From Armatimonadota bacterium (GTDB lineage Bacteria > Armatimonadota > Fimbriimonadia > Fimbriimonadales > Fimbriimonadaceae), in the NCBI GenBank assembly GCA_018268375.1, contig JAFDWS010000002.1, forward strand, positions 434,001 through 498,000: a DNA stretch of 64,000 nucleotides, read 5' to 3'. Both the position numbers and the translations under genes were made by a program. The notes below the pieces were generated by a model that saw only the letters and a list, made by a program, of their open reading frames with translations, was not told the DNA's origin and made no database searches. Numbering within the stretch: position 1 is the stretch's first letter; the number at the start of each line of letters is the position of its first letter. Positions 15,033 to 22,535 of this stretch are shown here, piece by piece.

Positions 15033-15106
15033 GCCGCCATAGTACAGTGGTAGTACATTGCACTCGTAACGCAAAGACTGGGATTCGATTTCCCATGGCG
15101 GCTCCA
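15033..15106 (+). tRNA. tRNA-Thr(CGT)
   Basis: Acceptor GCCGCCA/TGGCGGC, anticodon arm TTGCA-CTCGTAA-CGCAA, T-arm TGGGA-TTCGATT-TCCCA, encoded CCA. Confidence 0.9.
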
Positions 15107-15114
15107 AATCTCAT

Positions 15115-15199
15115 GCCGGTGTCCCATAGTGGTCAATTGGAGCACTTTCGTAAAGTGTCGCGTCAAGCTTCGTGGGTTCGAATCCCTCCGCCGGCTCCA
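15115..15199 (+). tRNA. tRNA with Thr(CGT) anticodon on a Ser-like class II body
   Basis: Acceptor GCCGGTG/CGCCGGC, anticodon arm GCACT-TTCGTAA-AGTGT, T-arm GTGGG-TTCGAAT-CCCTC, encoded CCA. The variable region is ~13 bases (CGCGTCAAGCTTC) and the D-arm (CCATAGTGGTCAATTGG) resembles tRNA-Ser(GGA) at 1574. Amino-acid identity is therefore uncertain. Confidence 0.7.
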
Positions 15200-15223
15200 A
15201 CCTTTTGTGTCACAATAGACCAT

Positions 15224-15421
15224 ATGCGCAAGCACCTGACACAAGCTCAAATGCTGGAAAAGTCCTTCCAGCGGCCAAGCGACTATTTCGAGCTCAGTGC
15301 TGAGATTCAGTGGGCCATTGACAAGAGCCTTGGCATCCTTGATTGGGACGGCGCAATGACTGCCGACGAACGGGCGCGCTTTGAGGCTCATTACGACCAC
15401 TTTAAGAACCAAGAGGCATAA
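15224..15421 (+). CDS. Hypothetical protein, 65 aa
   Basis: ATG preceded by CACAAT. Helical, charged, starts MRKHLTQAQMLEKSFQRP. No domain recognised. Confidence 0.6.
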   Translation: MRKHLTQAQMLEKSFQRPSDYFELSAEIQWAIDKSLGILDWDGAMTADERARFEAHYDHFKNQEA

Positions 15422-15427
15422 TCAGCT

Positions 15428-15694
15428 ATGCTCTTGTTCTGGTACGTGTACTTTTTAGTCGCAGGCATTATTAGTGTCGAGTGGTCTGACACCAATCACA
15501 AACGGCTGCTCGCGCTAGGTTGCTCGCCCAAGACAGCGGTCGTCCGCAGCGTGGTCGCATTCTTCATCAACGTAATCATTTTTCCCGTTTCCCTTGGCTG
15601 CTGGGCGTACTTCAAGCTCACTGGACGCACAGTGTTCAAGTGTCGCGGCACAATGTGCCCTGTCCAGCAAATCGACCAATCTGACAAGCCCTGA
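15428..15694 (+). CDS. Small membrane protein, 88 aa
   Basis: ATG preceded by CATAAT, 5-base spacer. Two hydrophobic segments (~1-17 and ~39-60) separated by a charged loop, then a Cys-containing tail (FKCRGTMCPVQQ). Predicted two-pass membrane protein. Confidence 0.65.
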   Translation: MLLFWYVYFLVAGIISVEWSDTNHKRLLALGCSPKTAVVRSVVAFFINVIIFPVSLGCWAYFKLTGRTVFKCRGTMCPVQQIDQSDKP

Positions 15695-15808
15695 GTCTTG
15701 TGTCTCAAACGGGTTCTCGTACATTTCGAACATGCCTTCGGCCACCAGCGGTTCTTCAGAATCCAGCGGGCAGGGAAGTTTGGTGCCACGTGTCACGCAC
15801 ATGGTCAT
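15515..15808 (-). CDS. Possible minus-strand gene, 97 aa (doubtful)
   Basis: The first ~55 codons look protein-like (KLPCPLDSEEPLVAEGMF), and AGGTG lies a few bases before ATG. The rest is antisense to the membrane-protein gene and rich in Ala/Asp, which may be an artefact. Without it, 15695-15904 contains no gene. Confidence 0.3.
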   Translation of the reverse strand: MTMCVTRGTKLPCPLDSEEPLVAEGMFEMYENPFETQDSGLVRLVDLLDRAHCAATLEHCASSELEVRPAAKGNGKNDYVDEECDHAADDRCLGRAT

Positions 15809-15904
15809 CACCTCATAGGTTCACCCAGCGGTACACCAAGCACACACCCAAGGTTTGTAACGACCCATGGTTGTATGGTACCACTCGCCAAGTATAATGT
15901 GCGC

Positions 15905-16087
15905 ATGAAACGACCAAAGACCACGAGCGGCATGACCAAACGTGCGCGTTGGCGCTACTACTGTTCGTTTATGACTCCAGCGACGACCCAAGAGTTGCTG
16001 CGAGAACACCTCGAGAAAAGTGGCATGTGGGTGCGCAGCGTGCTTGTAGAGCGCACAGACGGGGTCGAGTGGGGTTGGGCGACTTGA
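15905..16087 (+). CDS. Hypothetical protein, 60 aa
   Basis: ATG preceded by TATAAT (15893-15898) and 6 bases. Very basic start (MKRPKTTSGMTKRARWRY). Possibly nucleic-acid binding, but no family recognised. Confidence 0.6.
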   Translation: MKRPKTTSGMTKRARWRYYCSFMTPATTQELLREHLEKSGMWVRSVLVERTDGVEWGWAT

Positions 16088-16095
16088 CCTCCTCT

Positions 16096-16467
16096 ATGGA
16101 GCCTGTCAGTCGCTGGCGACCGTTTGACATCAACAACCCCGCGCGCACTATGCGGCACGAAGGAAAAGCATATCGCTCCCGCAAAAAGAAATGGCTCGTG
16201 TTCCTGCGCGACAACCACACCTGTCAAATCTGCGGCACACCCGTGGTCGGCACACAAATCATGCGGTCTAACGAAGGGCGCAACCATCTGGTCTACCATT
16301 GTGCGAACGGGTCTTTTCTGACACTCGACCACATCATCCCGAAATGTGTGTCAAAATGCGGCAAGCGTGAAAACCTTCAAGCGGCTTGTAACGAGTGCAA
16401 CAAGATTAAGAACGATTCTTTGCCAAACATGGCTTCGAGTGCAAGAATCGCTCAGGCACTGGGTTGA
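16096..16467 (+). CDS. HNH endonuclease, 123 aa
   Basis: Core: FLRDNHTCQICG, FLTLDHIIPKCVSKCGKREN, LQAACNECNKIKNDSLP. ATG 16096 preferred; TTG 16084 overlaps the previous stop. No adjacent tRNA, so it may be a free-standing homing enzyme or a phage housekeeping HNH protein. Confidence 0.8.
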   Translation: MEPVSRWRPFDINNPARTMRHEGKAYRSRKKKWLVFLRDNHTCQICGTPVVGTQIMRSNEGRNHLVYHCANGSFLTLDHIIPKCVSKCGKRENLQAACNECNKIKNDSLPNMASSARIAQALG

Positions 16468-16510
16468 CAACCGGAACGGAAGGCTGTGCCTGGTAGAGCT
16501 TGACCATCCC

Positions 16511-16840
16511 ATGCCTTGTTACAACTGCCAAGGCATGGTCTGTGAAGAGCACTATGGGCTGAATAAACTAACTTGCGTCGGCTTGCGCAAACGAGGGCGC
16601 GAAAAAGGAGTATGGCTCTTTCATGCAGGGCACCAACCTCTTTGGCAAAGGCTCGACCCAAGTCAGTACATTGGCGTCCATGACCTTGACTTGCCCTGGG
16701 CCTACATAACGACCATATACAAACAGGAACTCCAGTTGAAAAAAGTGTTGGCTGGACACAAAGTTCAGTACGTCGACCAAGTCCTGAAACAAGAAATTGA
16801 CAAAATTCTCTTGAAAAACCAAGACAGGAAAGAAGTATAA
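16511..16840 (+). CDS. Hypothetical protein, 109 aa (paralogue of 13137 product)
   Basis: ATG 16511 is the first standard start in frame; the frame continues upstream in a protein-like way (RLCLVELDHP), so a non-standard start is possible. An N-terminal CYNCQGMVCEEH and the shared C-terminal LAGHKVQYVDQVLKQE segment. Its end overlaps the TATAAT that begins the structured RNA region. Confidence 0.6.
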   Translation: MPCYNCQGMVCEEHYGLNKLTCVGLRKRGREKGVWLFHAGHQPLWQRLDPSQYIGVHDLDLPWAYITTIYKQELQLKKVLAGHKVQYVDQVLKQEIDKILLKNQDRKEV

Positions 16841-16847
16841 TTACGCC

Positions 16848-17076
16848 AGCTACGTGGTAGCGGGAGGTACCAATATGATGGAACCAAGAGTGCACTTGCT
16901 GCGATGTCGCGCAGCCGTAGCCATGGGAAACCAGGCACTTCTCCTCCGGGAAGCCGCAGGCCTTCGGGCTTGTGGACAGTCCTTGAGGTCCCGACGAACA
17001 TCGCGCACTGTCACAACAATGCGCACGACCCGGCTCGGCGCTCTTCGGGGCGCCGAAGCCACCATGAGACCAGTAT
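16848..17076 (+). ncRNA. GC-rich structured RNA or long leader, ~230 nt
   Basis: TATAAT at 16836-16841 predicts a transcript start near 16848. Helices: GCTAC/GTAGC (16849-16861); GCTGCG/CGCAGC (16898-16915); a 9-bp stem with TTCG loop (16953-16974); GACAGT/ACTGTC (16975-17012); and a 12-bp stem with TTCG loop (17032-17060). Frames crossing it are not protein-like. It may be a stand-alone RNA or a regulatory leader of the small gene at 17077. Confidence 0.5.
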
Positions 17077-17229
17077 ATGCCTGAAGAAGAAACCACTCCG
17101 TTCGACTACCCACCTGAGTGGGACATGGTCATCGACGAAGCCAACCGACACCGTTTTAGCGACGAGGATGTCGAAGAGGCCGTGCAAGAACTTTTGGACA
17201 AGCGCGAAAAACGCGAATCCAACGACTAG
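17077..17229 (+). CDS. Hypothetical protein, 50 aa
   Basis: ATG 17077 to TAG 17229. Acidic N-terminus (MPEEETTPFDYPPEWDM) and a helical charged end (VEEAVQELLDKREKRES). Directly follows the structured RNA, 16 bases after its last hairpin. Overlaps the convergent next gene by 4 bases. Confidence 0.55.
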   Translation: MPEEETTPFDYPPEWDMVIDEANRHRFSDEDVEEAVQELLDKREKRESND

Positions 17230-17720
17230 ACACTGATTTGAGGATTAACGTCGACGAACGGAGCAACGTCGTTCGGCACGAACCACAATTTAGCACCAAG
17301 GCGCATCGCCTCTGTTCTGCTCGCCAGCTGGGCACCGGCCAACAAATTAGACCCATGTACGTCCACTTCGTAGTTGTAGCCCCAAATGTAACCCCGCTCG
17401 TTTGAAGGAAGGACAAACCCTTCGGAGTAGTCCAAGGCAAAGGGGAACTGGTCGGCGGTGGGGTCAAGCACTTTCCGAGAAGACCGCTCCTTTAGGAACA
17501 CGTGCTCGCCGTCTTCCACGAAAACCATATGAGGCTCGACTTCGTCACCGTGAATCATGTACATGGCGCAACAAGCAACAGCGCACAGACCGAACAGCGG
17601 ATGGAACTCTCCCGACTCGATTTCGGTCTTCCAGTCTTCGAGAAACGCCGGCGACAACAGGTCTCGAGTGGCACAACGCCGGACCAGTGCCTCTGATTCT
17701 CGCAACGCCTCAAGTGACAT
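17226..17720 (-). CDS. Conserved phage hypothetical protein, 164 aa
   Basis: ATG preceded by TAAATT with a 6-base spacer on the minus strand. Contains GLCAVACCAMYMIHGDEVEP, HVFLKER and LDPTADQFPF, a pattern I recall from phage proteins annotated only as hypothetical; the GHCxxA...DPTADQ layout recalls papain-like folds, but this is speculative. Confidence 0.65.
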   Translation of the reverse strand: MSLEALRESEALVRRCATRDLLSPAFLEDWKTEIESGEFHPLFGLCAVACCAMYMIHGDEVEPHMVFVEDGEHVFLKERSSRKVLDPTADQFPFALDYSEGFVLPSNERGYIWGYNYEVDVHGSNLLAGAQLASRTEAMRLGAKLWFVPNDVAPFVDVNPQISV

Positions 17721-17750
17721 TTCTGCAATTTACCACACCAACCGAAAAAC

Positions 17751-17826
17751 GCCCCCAAGGCCTAGATGGCGAGGCACCTCACTGGTACCGAGGAGATGGT
17801 CAGTTCAAGTCTGACTGGGGGCTCCA
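17751..17826 (+). tRNA. tRNA-Thr(GGT), second copy
   Basis: Acceptor GCCCCCA/TGGGGGC, anticodon loop CTGGTAC, T-arm GTCAG-TTCAAGT-CTGAC, encoded CCA. One anticodon-stem mismatch (A-C). Confidence 0.88.
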
Positions 17827-17846
17827 GTTTGCGCGATAACACTGAC

Positions 17847-18425
17847 ATGCAACGAGCCAGACACCTCATCGAGACGGTCGAACAAGCGACCGAATACCTT
17901 TGGACGCAAAACGCAGCTTTATGCGGCCCAGAACTAGAACGACTCAATCTGCTCGTTTTGTCGGACGTAGACTTTTGGCAGTGGCCGGCAGCTACGAAAC
18001 GACACCAAGCGTACGAAGGTGGTTTGGCCGTGCACACGGCACAAGTGGCCATGACGGCCTTGTGGATGCTGGAAACAGTCCAGGACGTGCGCAAAGATTT
18101 AGTGTACACAGCGTGCCTGTGGCACGACAGTGCCAAGACACTAGACTACGAACGTGTAAGAAGCCAGGAACCGCCATATGAGTTCACAAACGAATGGGCC
18201 AACACGCCCTTCCATGAACAAGAACGCCATGTGGCACGGTCTTACGCAGACTTTCGCATGCACGCCCACAGTAAGGGCATTGAAGCACAAGACATAGATT
18301 TTGTGTCACACTTGATATTGGCGCACCATGGTAGGCGCGAATGGGGTTCTCCTGTAGAACCTGTCTGTGCAGAAGCATGGGCAATTCACGCGGCCGACAT
18401 GCTGAGCGCACGGTTTTTGACATGA
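17847..18425 (+). CDS. HD-domain phosphohydrolase (YhaM-like), 192 aa
   Basis: Metal ligands in HD order: H near QAYEGGLAVHTAQVA, HD in CLWHDSAKTLDY, HH in ILAHHGRREWG, D in WAIHAADMLSAR. The HHGRREWGSPV and HAADMLSAR phrases resemble the YhaM/CBF1 3'-5' exoribonuclease HD domain. It could hydrolyse RNA or nucleotides. Overlaps the next gene by ATGA. Confidence 0.75.
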   Translation: MQRARHLIETVEQATEYLWTQNAALCGPELERLNLLVLSDVDFWQWPAATKRHQAYEGGLAVHTAQVAMTALWMLETVQDVRKDLVYTACLWHDSAKTLDYERVRSQEPPYEFTNEWANTPFHEQERHVARSYADFRMHAHSKGIEAQDIDFVSHLILAHHGRREWGSPVEPVCAEAWAIHAADMLSARFLT

Positions 18426-18841
18426 GTAAACGCTGGGACAGTTTCGAAGAAGCGAGGCAATACCACCTAGACAGGTTTCACTCTGACACTCATGGCATGA
18501 GTCTGGAAGAAAAACTCATGCGCGCCGTGGAATTCAAAGCGGACATACAGTGGTCGTACGGCCAAAAGTGGGACCGCTTGAGGGAGCTGCTGCGCGGTAC
18601 ACCCTATGAAGAAGAGGCCTGTTGCGTAATCGCCAATGGCACTGCAAACGTCCATGAGCGACCGACTGCATCACAACAAATGGCCGCGCTCAAGTACGAA
18701 CTCATGTGTGCGCGTATTGCGATGCGTCATATTTTTGACATGACTGCCGAAATCGAAAACCGTGAATTGGCCGAGCGCATTCAAGAAATGTGCAAAAAGG
18801 CCGGCATCAACAAAGGCATACCTGGTCACATCGGTGAGTAA
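18422..18841 (+). CDS. Hypothetical protein, 139 aa
   Basis: Coupled to the HD gene by ATGA overlap. Helical, charged, starts MSKRWDSFEEARQYHLDRF. No recognised domain; the context suggests a partner of the HD phosphohydrolase. Confidence 0.65.
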   Translation: MSKRWDSFEEARQYHLDRFHSDTHGMSLEEKLMRAVEFKADIQWSYGQKWDRLRELLRGTPYEEEACCVIANGTANVHERPTASQQMAALKYELMCARIAMRHIFDMTAEIENRELAERIQEMCKKAGINKGIPGHIGE

Positions 18842-19069
18842 GTGTACAAACAAGCCGTGTTCAACTGGCTTTTAGAACTATGGCGACCATACCGTGCAGA
18901 CCCCGTCGTGGTGGACGATAGCGACTTCAACCGCGGCACGTTTCAGATTTTTGTTGGCCGAAACCGCGTAGTAGTGTCCGAAGAGCAAGCCCGCAACCTG
19001 TGGGGAGAGCTCGGTCAGGCACTCAAAAAACGTTCGGCCAAAAGACCGTCGGGCTTGTCGACGGACTAA
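18842..19069 (+). CDS. Hypothetical protein, 75 aa
   Basis: GTG start immediately after the upstream TAA. Trp-rich N-terminus (FNWLLELWRPYRADP), basic C-terminus. Third gene of the HD operon. Confidence 0.6.
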   Translation: MYKQAVFNWLLELWRPYRADPVVVDDSDFNRGTFQIFVGRNRVVVSEEQARNLWGELGQALKKRSAKRPSGLSTD

Positions 19070-19144
19070 CGTCAATCGCGTTGATGAGTGGAGCATAAGC
19101 CCCAACCCCATTCAGGTTGTGCTCCATATATGTACAACCCTCAT

Positions 19145-19630
19145 ATGTCATGGCCTCGCAAACAAAGAACATGGACAGATGAACAGCTGGTACATGCTGT
19201 CCAGACATGCGACTCATACCGTATGTGTGCCAAACAACTTGGTCTACGACCATCTGGCAGCGGACAAAAAACCCTGGAACGGCGAATTCAAGAACTTCAA
19301 CTTGACGTATCACACTTTAATCCCAAAGGAAAATTGTCTCGCAAACCAGCCATAAGTTTAGTAGACTTACTAGTCCAAGGCGTCAAAGTAAATACTTGTA
19401 ATCTCAAAAGGCGCCTCATTGAAGAAAGGTTTTTTGATTACAAGTGTTACTCGTGTCTTAACACCGTGTGGTTAAATGCTCCGATTCCTTTAGAACTAGA
19501 GCACATTAACGGCGATAGATACGACAATAGAATTGAAAACCTGACACTGTTGTGTCCCAATTGCCATGCCTTCACTCCTACGTACAGAGGTAAAAATTCT
19601 GGACGCTACAAACATGCCCGCATAGTTTAA
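19145..19630 (+). CDS. HNH homing-type endonuclease, 161 aa (paralogue of 6698 product)
   Basis: Start ATG 19145 has TACAAC 6 bases upstream; ATG 19130 is an alternative. N-terminal HTH-like segment (YRMCAKQLGLRPSGSGQ), then CYSC, LELEHINGDRYDNRIENL, CPNCHAF. It shares the layout of the 6698 enzyme but lacks the C-terminal HTH. The final 15 bases overlap the start of tRNA-Ile(TAT). Confidence 0.85.
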   Translation: MSWPRKQRTWTDEQLVHAVQTCDSYRMCAKQLGLRPSGSGQKTLERRIQELQLDVSHFNPKGKLSRKPAISLVDLLVQGVKVNTCNLKRRLIEERFFDYKCYSCLNTVWLNAPIPLELEHINGDRYDNRIENLTLLCPNCHAFTPTYRGKNSGRYKHARIV

Positions 19631-19709
19631 TGGTAAAACACCACGCTTATAACGTGCACAGTCCCCAGATTAGGGAGTTTTCCGGGTTCAAGTCCCGGTG
19701 CGGGTACCA
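19616..19709 (+). tRNA. tRNA with Ile(TAT) anticodon and long variable arm
   Basis: Acceptor GCCCGCA/TGCGGGT, D-stem GTTT/AAAC, anticodon CACG-CTTATAA-CGTG, T-arm CCGGG-TTCAAGT-CCCGG, discriminator A, encoded CCA. The variable region is ~24 bases (class II), unusual for an Ile anticodon. The HNH stop codon lies inside its D arm. Confidence 0.75.
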
Positions 19710-19753
19710 TTTTGCTCGAACAAAACGCTATTCAGTGGTACACTGGAACCCGA

Positions 19754-20389
19754 GTGACCCAAAACCTCGTCCAGAATCCATATCTCGACGCCTACAAGGC
19801 GGTCTGTACACCGGCGTTGTCCGCCATATCGGCAGTCTCGCCAGTCATTGGTGATGTACTGTTGACGGTCAACACCTGGCAGACAAGAGACAGGTGCTTG
19901 GAACAGTACGGCTTCGCCGTGCCTTCACAAGAGGCTATTGAACTGTTGGCCACTCTGTCTCCCCTTGTGGAAATGGGCGCCGGACTTGGCTACTGGGCCT
20001 CTCTTGTTGAGGCCCTCGGCGCCGATATCGTCGCCTACGACAAGTATGTCAACAAGCGCGGGAAAGTCAAGCTTTACAGCAGCACCAAGTACGGCAAACC
20101 GTTCTTGCCCGTGCACAAAGGCACCACTGAAGTGCTCGAGTTGCACGCGGACAGGACACTTTTCATGTGTTGGCCGCCCTACGACTCTCCGATGGCGTCA
20201 GACACGCTGCAAGCCTACCTCGACCATGGTGGTCAGACCGTCGTTCATGTTGGCGAAGGTCCAGGTGGATGCACGGGCGACGACCGGTTCTTCGGACTAC
20301 TCGAGGAACACATGGAAGAGACCCAAACCCTGGACATTCCACGATGGCCGGGAATCAGGGACTACCTGAGCGTCTGGCGGCGCTTGTGA
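19754..20389 (+). CDS. SAM-dependent methyltransferase-like protein, 211 aa
   Basis: Motif I-like VEMGAGLGYWASLVEALG and IVAYDKY, followed by LFMCWPPYDSPMASDTL (NPPY-like motif IV position) and HVGEGPGGCTGDDRFF. This recalls a phage family annotated as putative methyltransferase. GTG 19754 has TACACT upstream; TTG 19712, right after the tRNA, is an alternative. Substrate unknown. Confidence 0.65.
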   Translation: MTQNLVQNPYLDAYKAVCTPALSAISAVSPVIGDVLLTVNTWQTRDRCLEQYGFAVPSQEAIELLATLSPLVEMGAGLGYWASLVEALGADIVAYDKYVNKRGKVKLYSSTKYGKPFLPVHKGTTEVLELHADRTLFMCWPPYDSPMASDTLQAYLDHGGQTVVHVGEGPGGCTGDDRFFGLLEEHMEETQTLDIPRWPGIRDYLSVWRRL

Positions 20390-20401
20390 TATACTTGTGA
20401 T

Positions 20402-20806
20402 ATGGCCAGAAGCATCGTCCGCCTGACACACTCGCAAACAGGTGAAACGTATTATTTTGGATGGTCTGGCGGATGTGACGCACCGACCACCAATCGAATG
20501 ACCGAAGAAGAACTGCTAACCTACCTTGAGGCAGAAGACTATCAAGAAGCTGGCGCCCACTGGTTGATACCAGCGTTTGAGCTCAACGGTCCATACTCCC
20601 ACCTTGGTCCGGAGGCTCTTGCTTCCATTGAGCGCAAATTAGCCTACCTACGCAACGAGCGAGAAATCAGACTAGAAAGGCTCAGGCGACAGGGTACGAC
20701 GTTTTGCGATAACCCAGCCAGTAGTGAGGAGTCAGTCAAGTTCAACCGTGCCGGCAAAAGAGAAGGTTGCATTTCTGTCGACGCGATTATTGAACTCTAC
20801 AAATAA
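20402..20806 (+). CDS. Hypothetical protein, 134 aa
   Basis: ATG preceded by TATACT (20390-20395) and 6 bases, partly inside the upstream stop region. Soluble, starts MARSIVRLTHSQTGETYYF. No known domain. Confidence 0.7.
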   Translation: MARSIVRLTHSQTGETYYFGWSGGCDAPTTNRMTEEELLTYLEAEDYQEAGAHWLIPAFELNGPYSHLGPEALASIERKLAYLRNEREIRLERLRRQGTTFCDNPASSEESVKFNRAGKREGCISVDAIIELYK

Positions 20807-21079
20807 ATGACCACACTCGACGTTGTGGGCTTTGTCTCAGTCACGTTCATGTTGCTGTGCTACGCTTGTGAACGTCGCAGCCATTGGTTCGTCTTAGGTT
20901 TTGCCTTTGCTTGCGTGTCTTCGGGAGTGTACGCGTGGGCACAAGGCGCAATGCCCATTGCGTGCGTCGAGGCCGTATGGTCGGTAGTGGCGGGTCTGCG
21001 ATGGTGGAAGCAGCACAAAATGGCGAAGTACACCCGAGAACGCTTTCGCATCAGCCAAGAGGCTAAGAAAAGGCCATAA
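20807..21079 (+). CDS. Small membrane protein, 90 aa
   Basis: ATG directly after the previous TAA. Three hydrophobic segments in the first ~65 residues, then a basic cytoplasmic tail (KYTRERFRISQEAKKRP). Resembles small PnuC/CBU_0592-type membrane proteins only in layout. Confidence 0.6.
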   Translation: MTTLDVVGFVSVTFMLLCYACERRSHWFVLGFAFACVSSGVYAWAQGAMPIACVEAVWSVVAGLRWWKQHKMAKYTRERFRISQEAKKRP

Positions 21080-21170
21080 CTCGTCACTTCTGGCACATTG
21101 ACACCTAACACGTCACTTCTGACGTGTTAAGCCCCGTTTTGCCACTTAATACGTCAGAAGTGACGTGTTG
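21080..21170 (+). repeat. Inverted-repeat cluster with ACGTCA core
   Basis: TAACACGTCA-CTTC-TGACGTGTTA (21106-21129) and TAATACGTCA-GAAG-TGACGTGTTG (21147-21170) are near-identical palindromes in opposite orientation. A half copy CGTCACTTCTG lies at 21082. Spacing suggests an operator array or paired terminators between the membrane gene and the 2H gene. Confidence 0.6.
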
Positions 21171-21238
21171 TGGACTCAGTCTGTACAAACACCGACGTGT
21201 GGTACCAGTTCGCCAAAAAGCAAGGCTATGAGAGTGTC

Positions 21239-21772
21239 ATGGTGGCTTTTTACCTACCTGTCAAAGCCGCAAAAAAGATGGCGGTCGACAAGACGGACTT
21301 GCCTGACGAACTGGACGTAGACCTCAGCCCCCCAAAGGAAATGCACTTGACGCTTGCAATTCTAGGCGACGCAAAGACCCTGGAACCACATTTTCCTGTC
21401 GTCGATGCGTGCCTCAAGCAGCTCGCCAAAGATTGTGGGCCGGTGACCGGCACAATCGGGGGAATTGGTGCGTTTACACCCGACGGCAACACACCAGAGG
21501 CCGAAAAGACACACCCTGTTTACTATTCGTTCGACAGTCCCGCACTAGCTCCGTTCAGACAAGAACTTGTAAAGCGTTTGTGGTCTGTCGGAGTCCCAGT
21601 GGACGACAGTCACGGCTATACTCCGCACATCACCATTGGCTATACCAACGAGGGCACTCGAGGCACTGAAGTCTTGCCACATGTGCACTTCAAGCCTGAG
21701 GAAGTCAAATTCGACACAATACACCTAAGATGGGGCAACGAAGGTCGCGGCAAGTACAAACTCGGAGGTTGA
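21239..21772 (+). CDS. 2H phosphoesterase (LigT/2'-5' RNA ligase-like), 177 aa
   Basis: The two signature motifs are HLTL (His36) and HITI (His130), which supply the catalytic histidines for 2',3'-cyclic phosphate or 2'-5' chemistry on RNA. MVAFYLP forms the first strand. Start ATG 21239 has TATGAG 6 bases upstream; a longer form could start at GTG 21170. May process or repair cut tRNA ends, which fits the tRNA-rich setting. Confidence 0.8.
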   Translation: MVAFYLPVKAAKKMAVDKTDLPDELDVDLSPPKEMHLTLAILGDAKTLEPHFPVVDACLKQLAKDCGPVTGTIGGIGAFTPDGNTPEAEKTHPVYYSFDSPALAPFRQELVKRLWSVGVPVDDSHGYTPHITIGYTNEGTRGTEVLPHVHFKPEEVKFDTIHLRWGNEGRGKYKLGG

Positions 21773-21776
21773 CACT

Positions 21777-22271
21777 GTGTGGCTGGTGACCGGGCCGGTA
21801 CATTGCGGCAAGAGCACTGCACTACGCGAGGCTGGTGTGCGTTTTGTCTCTTGGGACGAATGGTTCGAAGACTATTTGCCGACTGACAAGGCCAAAACCG
21901 CGTTAGCAGGATTGTTGACCGACGCACCCATGTTCGTCTTGCGCAAACAACTTGCGCTAGAGCCCAGTCTCATGCGCATGGTCTGCATCAGGTGCGCCCG
22001 GGCGTTCCGAGCATATTGTGAAGACCAAGAAGTTTCCGTGTGCGAGGTTCCATTGTACGCTCTAAAGGCCGTCCAGCAAGCAGGAGACACATCTGTGTGC
22101 CTCCAATCTCCGGACCACGCCACTCATGTTGCACGTTTCGCGGCCGCCAGACAGTGCGACCTGCTCACTGCTGAACGGATGGTCGGTACTGTGGGCCTGA
22201 TAGAGTGCGACGTGTGTTTAGACACCGAAGACCTCGAAGGACTGAGGGCGCACATCTGCCAAGCAGTGTAA
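21777..22271 (+). CDS. P-loop kinase resembling dephospho-CoA kinase, 164 aa
   Basis: GTG start. Walker A GPVHCGKST at residues 6-14, then VRFVSWDEWF. Later CEVPLYALKA and SPDHATHVARFAAAR occupy the positions of the CoaE lid and VVDxPLL segments. CoaE phosphorylates dephospho-CoA, but divergence means another nucleotide or tRNA-related substrate is possible. Confidence 0.6.
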   Translation: MWLVTGPVHCGKSTALREAGVRFVSWDEWFEDYLPTDKAKTALAGLLTDAPMFVLRKQLALEPSLMRMVCIRCARAFRAYCEDQEVSVCEVPLYALKAVQQAGDTSVCLQSPDHATHVARFAAARQCDLLTAERMVGTVGLIECDVCLDTEDLEGLRAHICQAV

Positions 22272-22286
22272 AGTATACTGCAGCAC

Positions 22287-22532
22287 ATGGCACGAAAATT
22301 AACAGCGTCACAACTGAAAGTGCTGCAAGACTTTACAGACGAAACGTGTGACATCAAAAAAACGTCTGACTTCAGCCCCACGAATGGAGGCTACATCAAA
22401 GTACACAGGCAAGGGTTCACTTTTAACCTAAAACGAAGCACCGTCGAGGCACTGCTTGCCCGCGGATTGGTCGAAGAGCGGAACAATATGTTCGTGCTCA
22501 CTCCTGAAGGACGCGCAGAGTTGGCAGAATAA
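22287..22532 (+). CDS. Small winged-helix-like protein, 81 aa
   Basis: ATG preceded by TATACT with a 7-base spacer. The end reads VEALLARGLVEERNNMFVLTPEGRAEL, the typical wing of MarR/PadR-like DNA-binding proteins. Probably a transcription regulator. Confidence 0.55.
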   Translation: MARKLTASQLKVLQDFTDETCDIKKTSDFSPTNGGYIKVHRQGFTFNLKRSTVEALLARGLVEERNNMFVLTPEGRAELAE

Positions 22533-22535
22533 CAT

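Noticed and set aside
16850..17113. Open frames on both strands across the structured RNA (76-87 aa)
   Set aside because: Very Arg/Ala-rich, no motif, and better explained by GC-rich helices.
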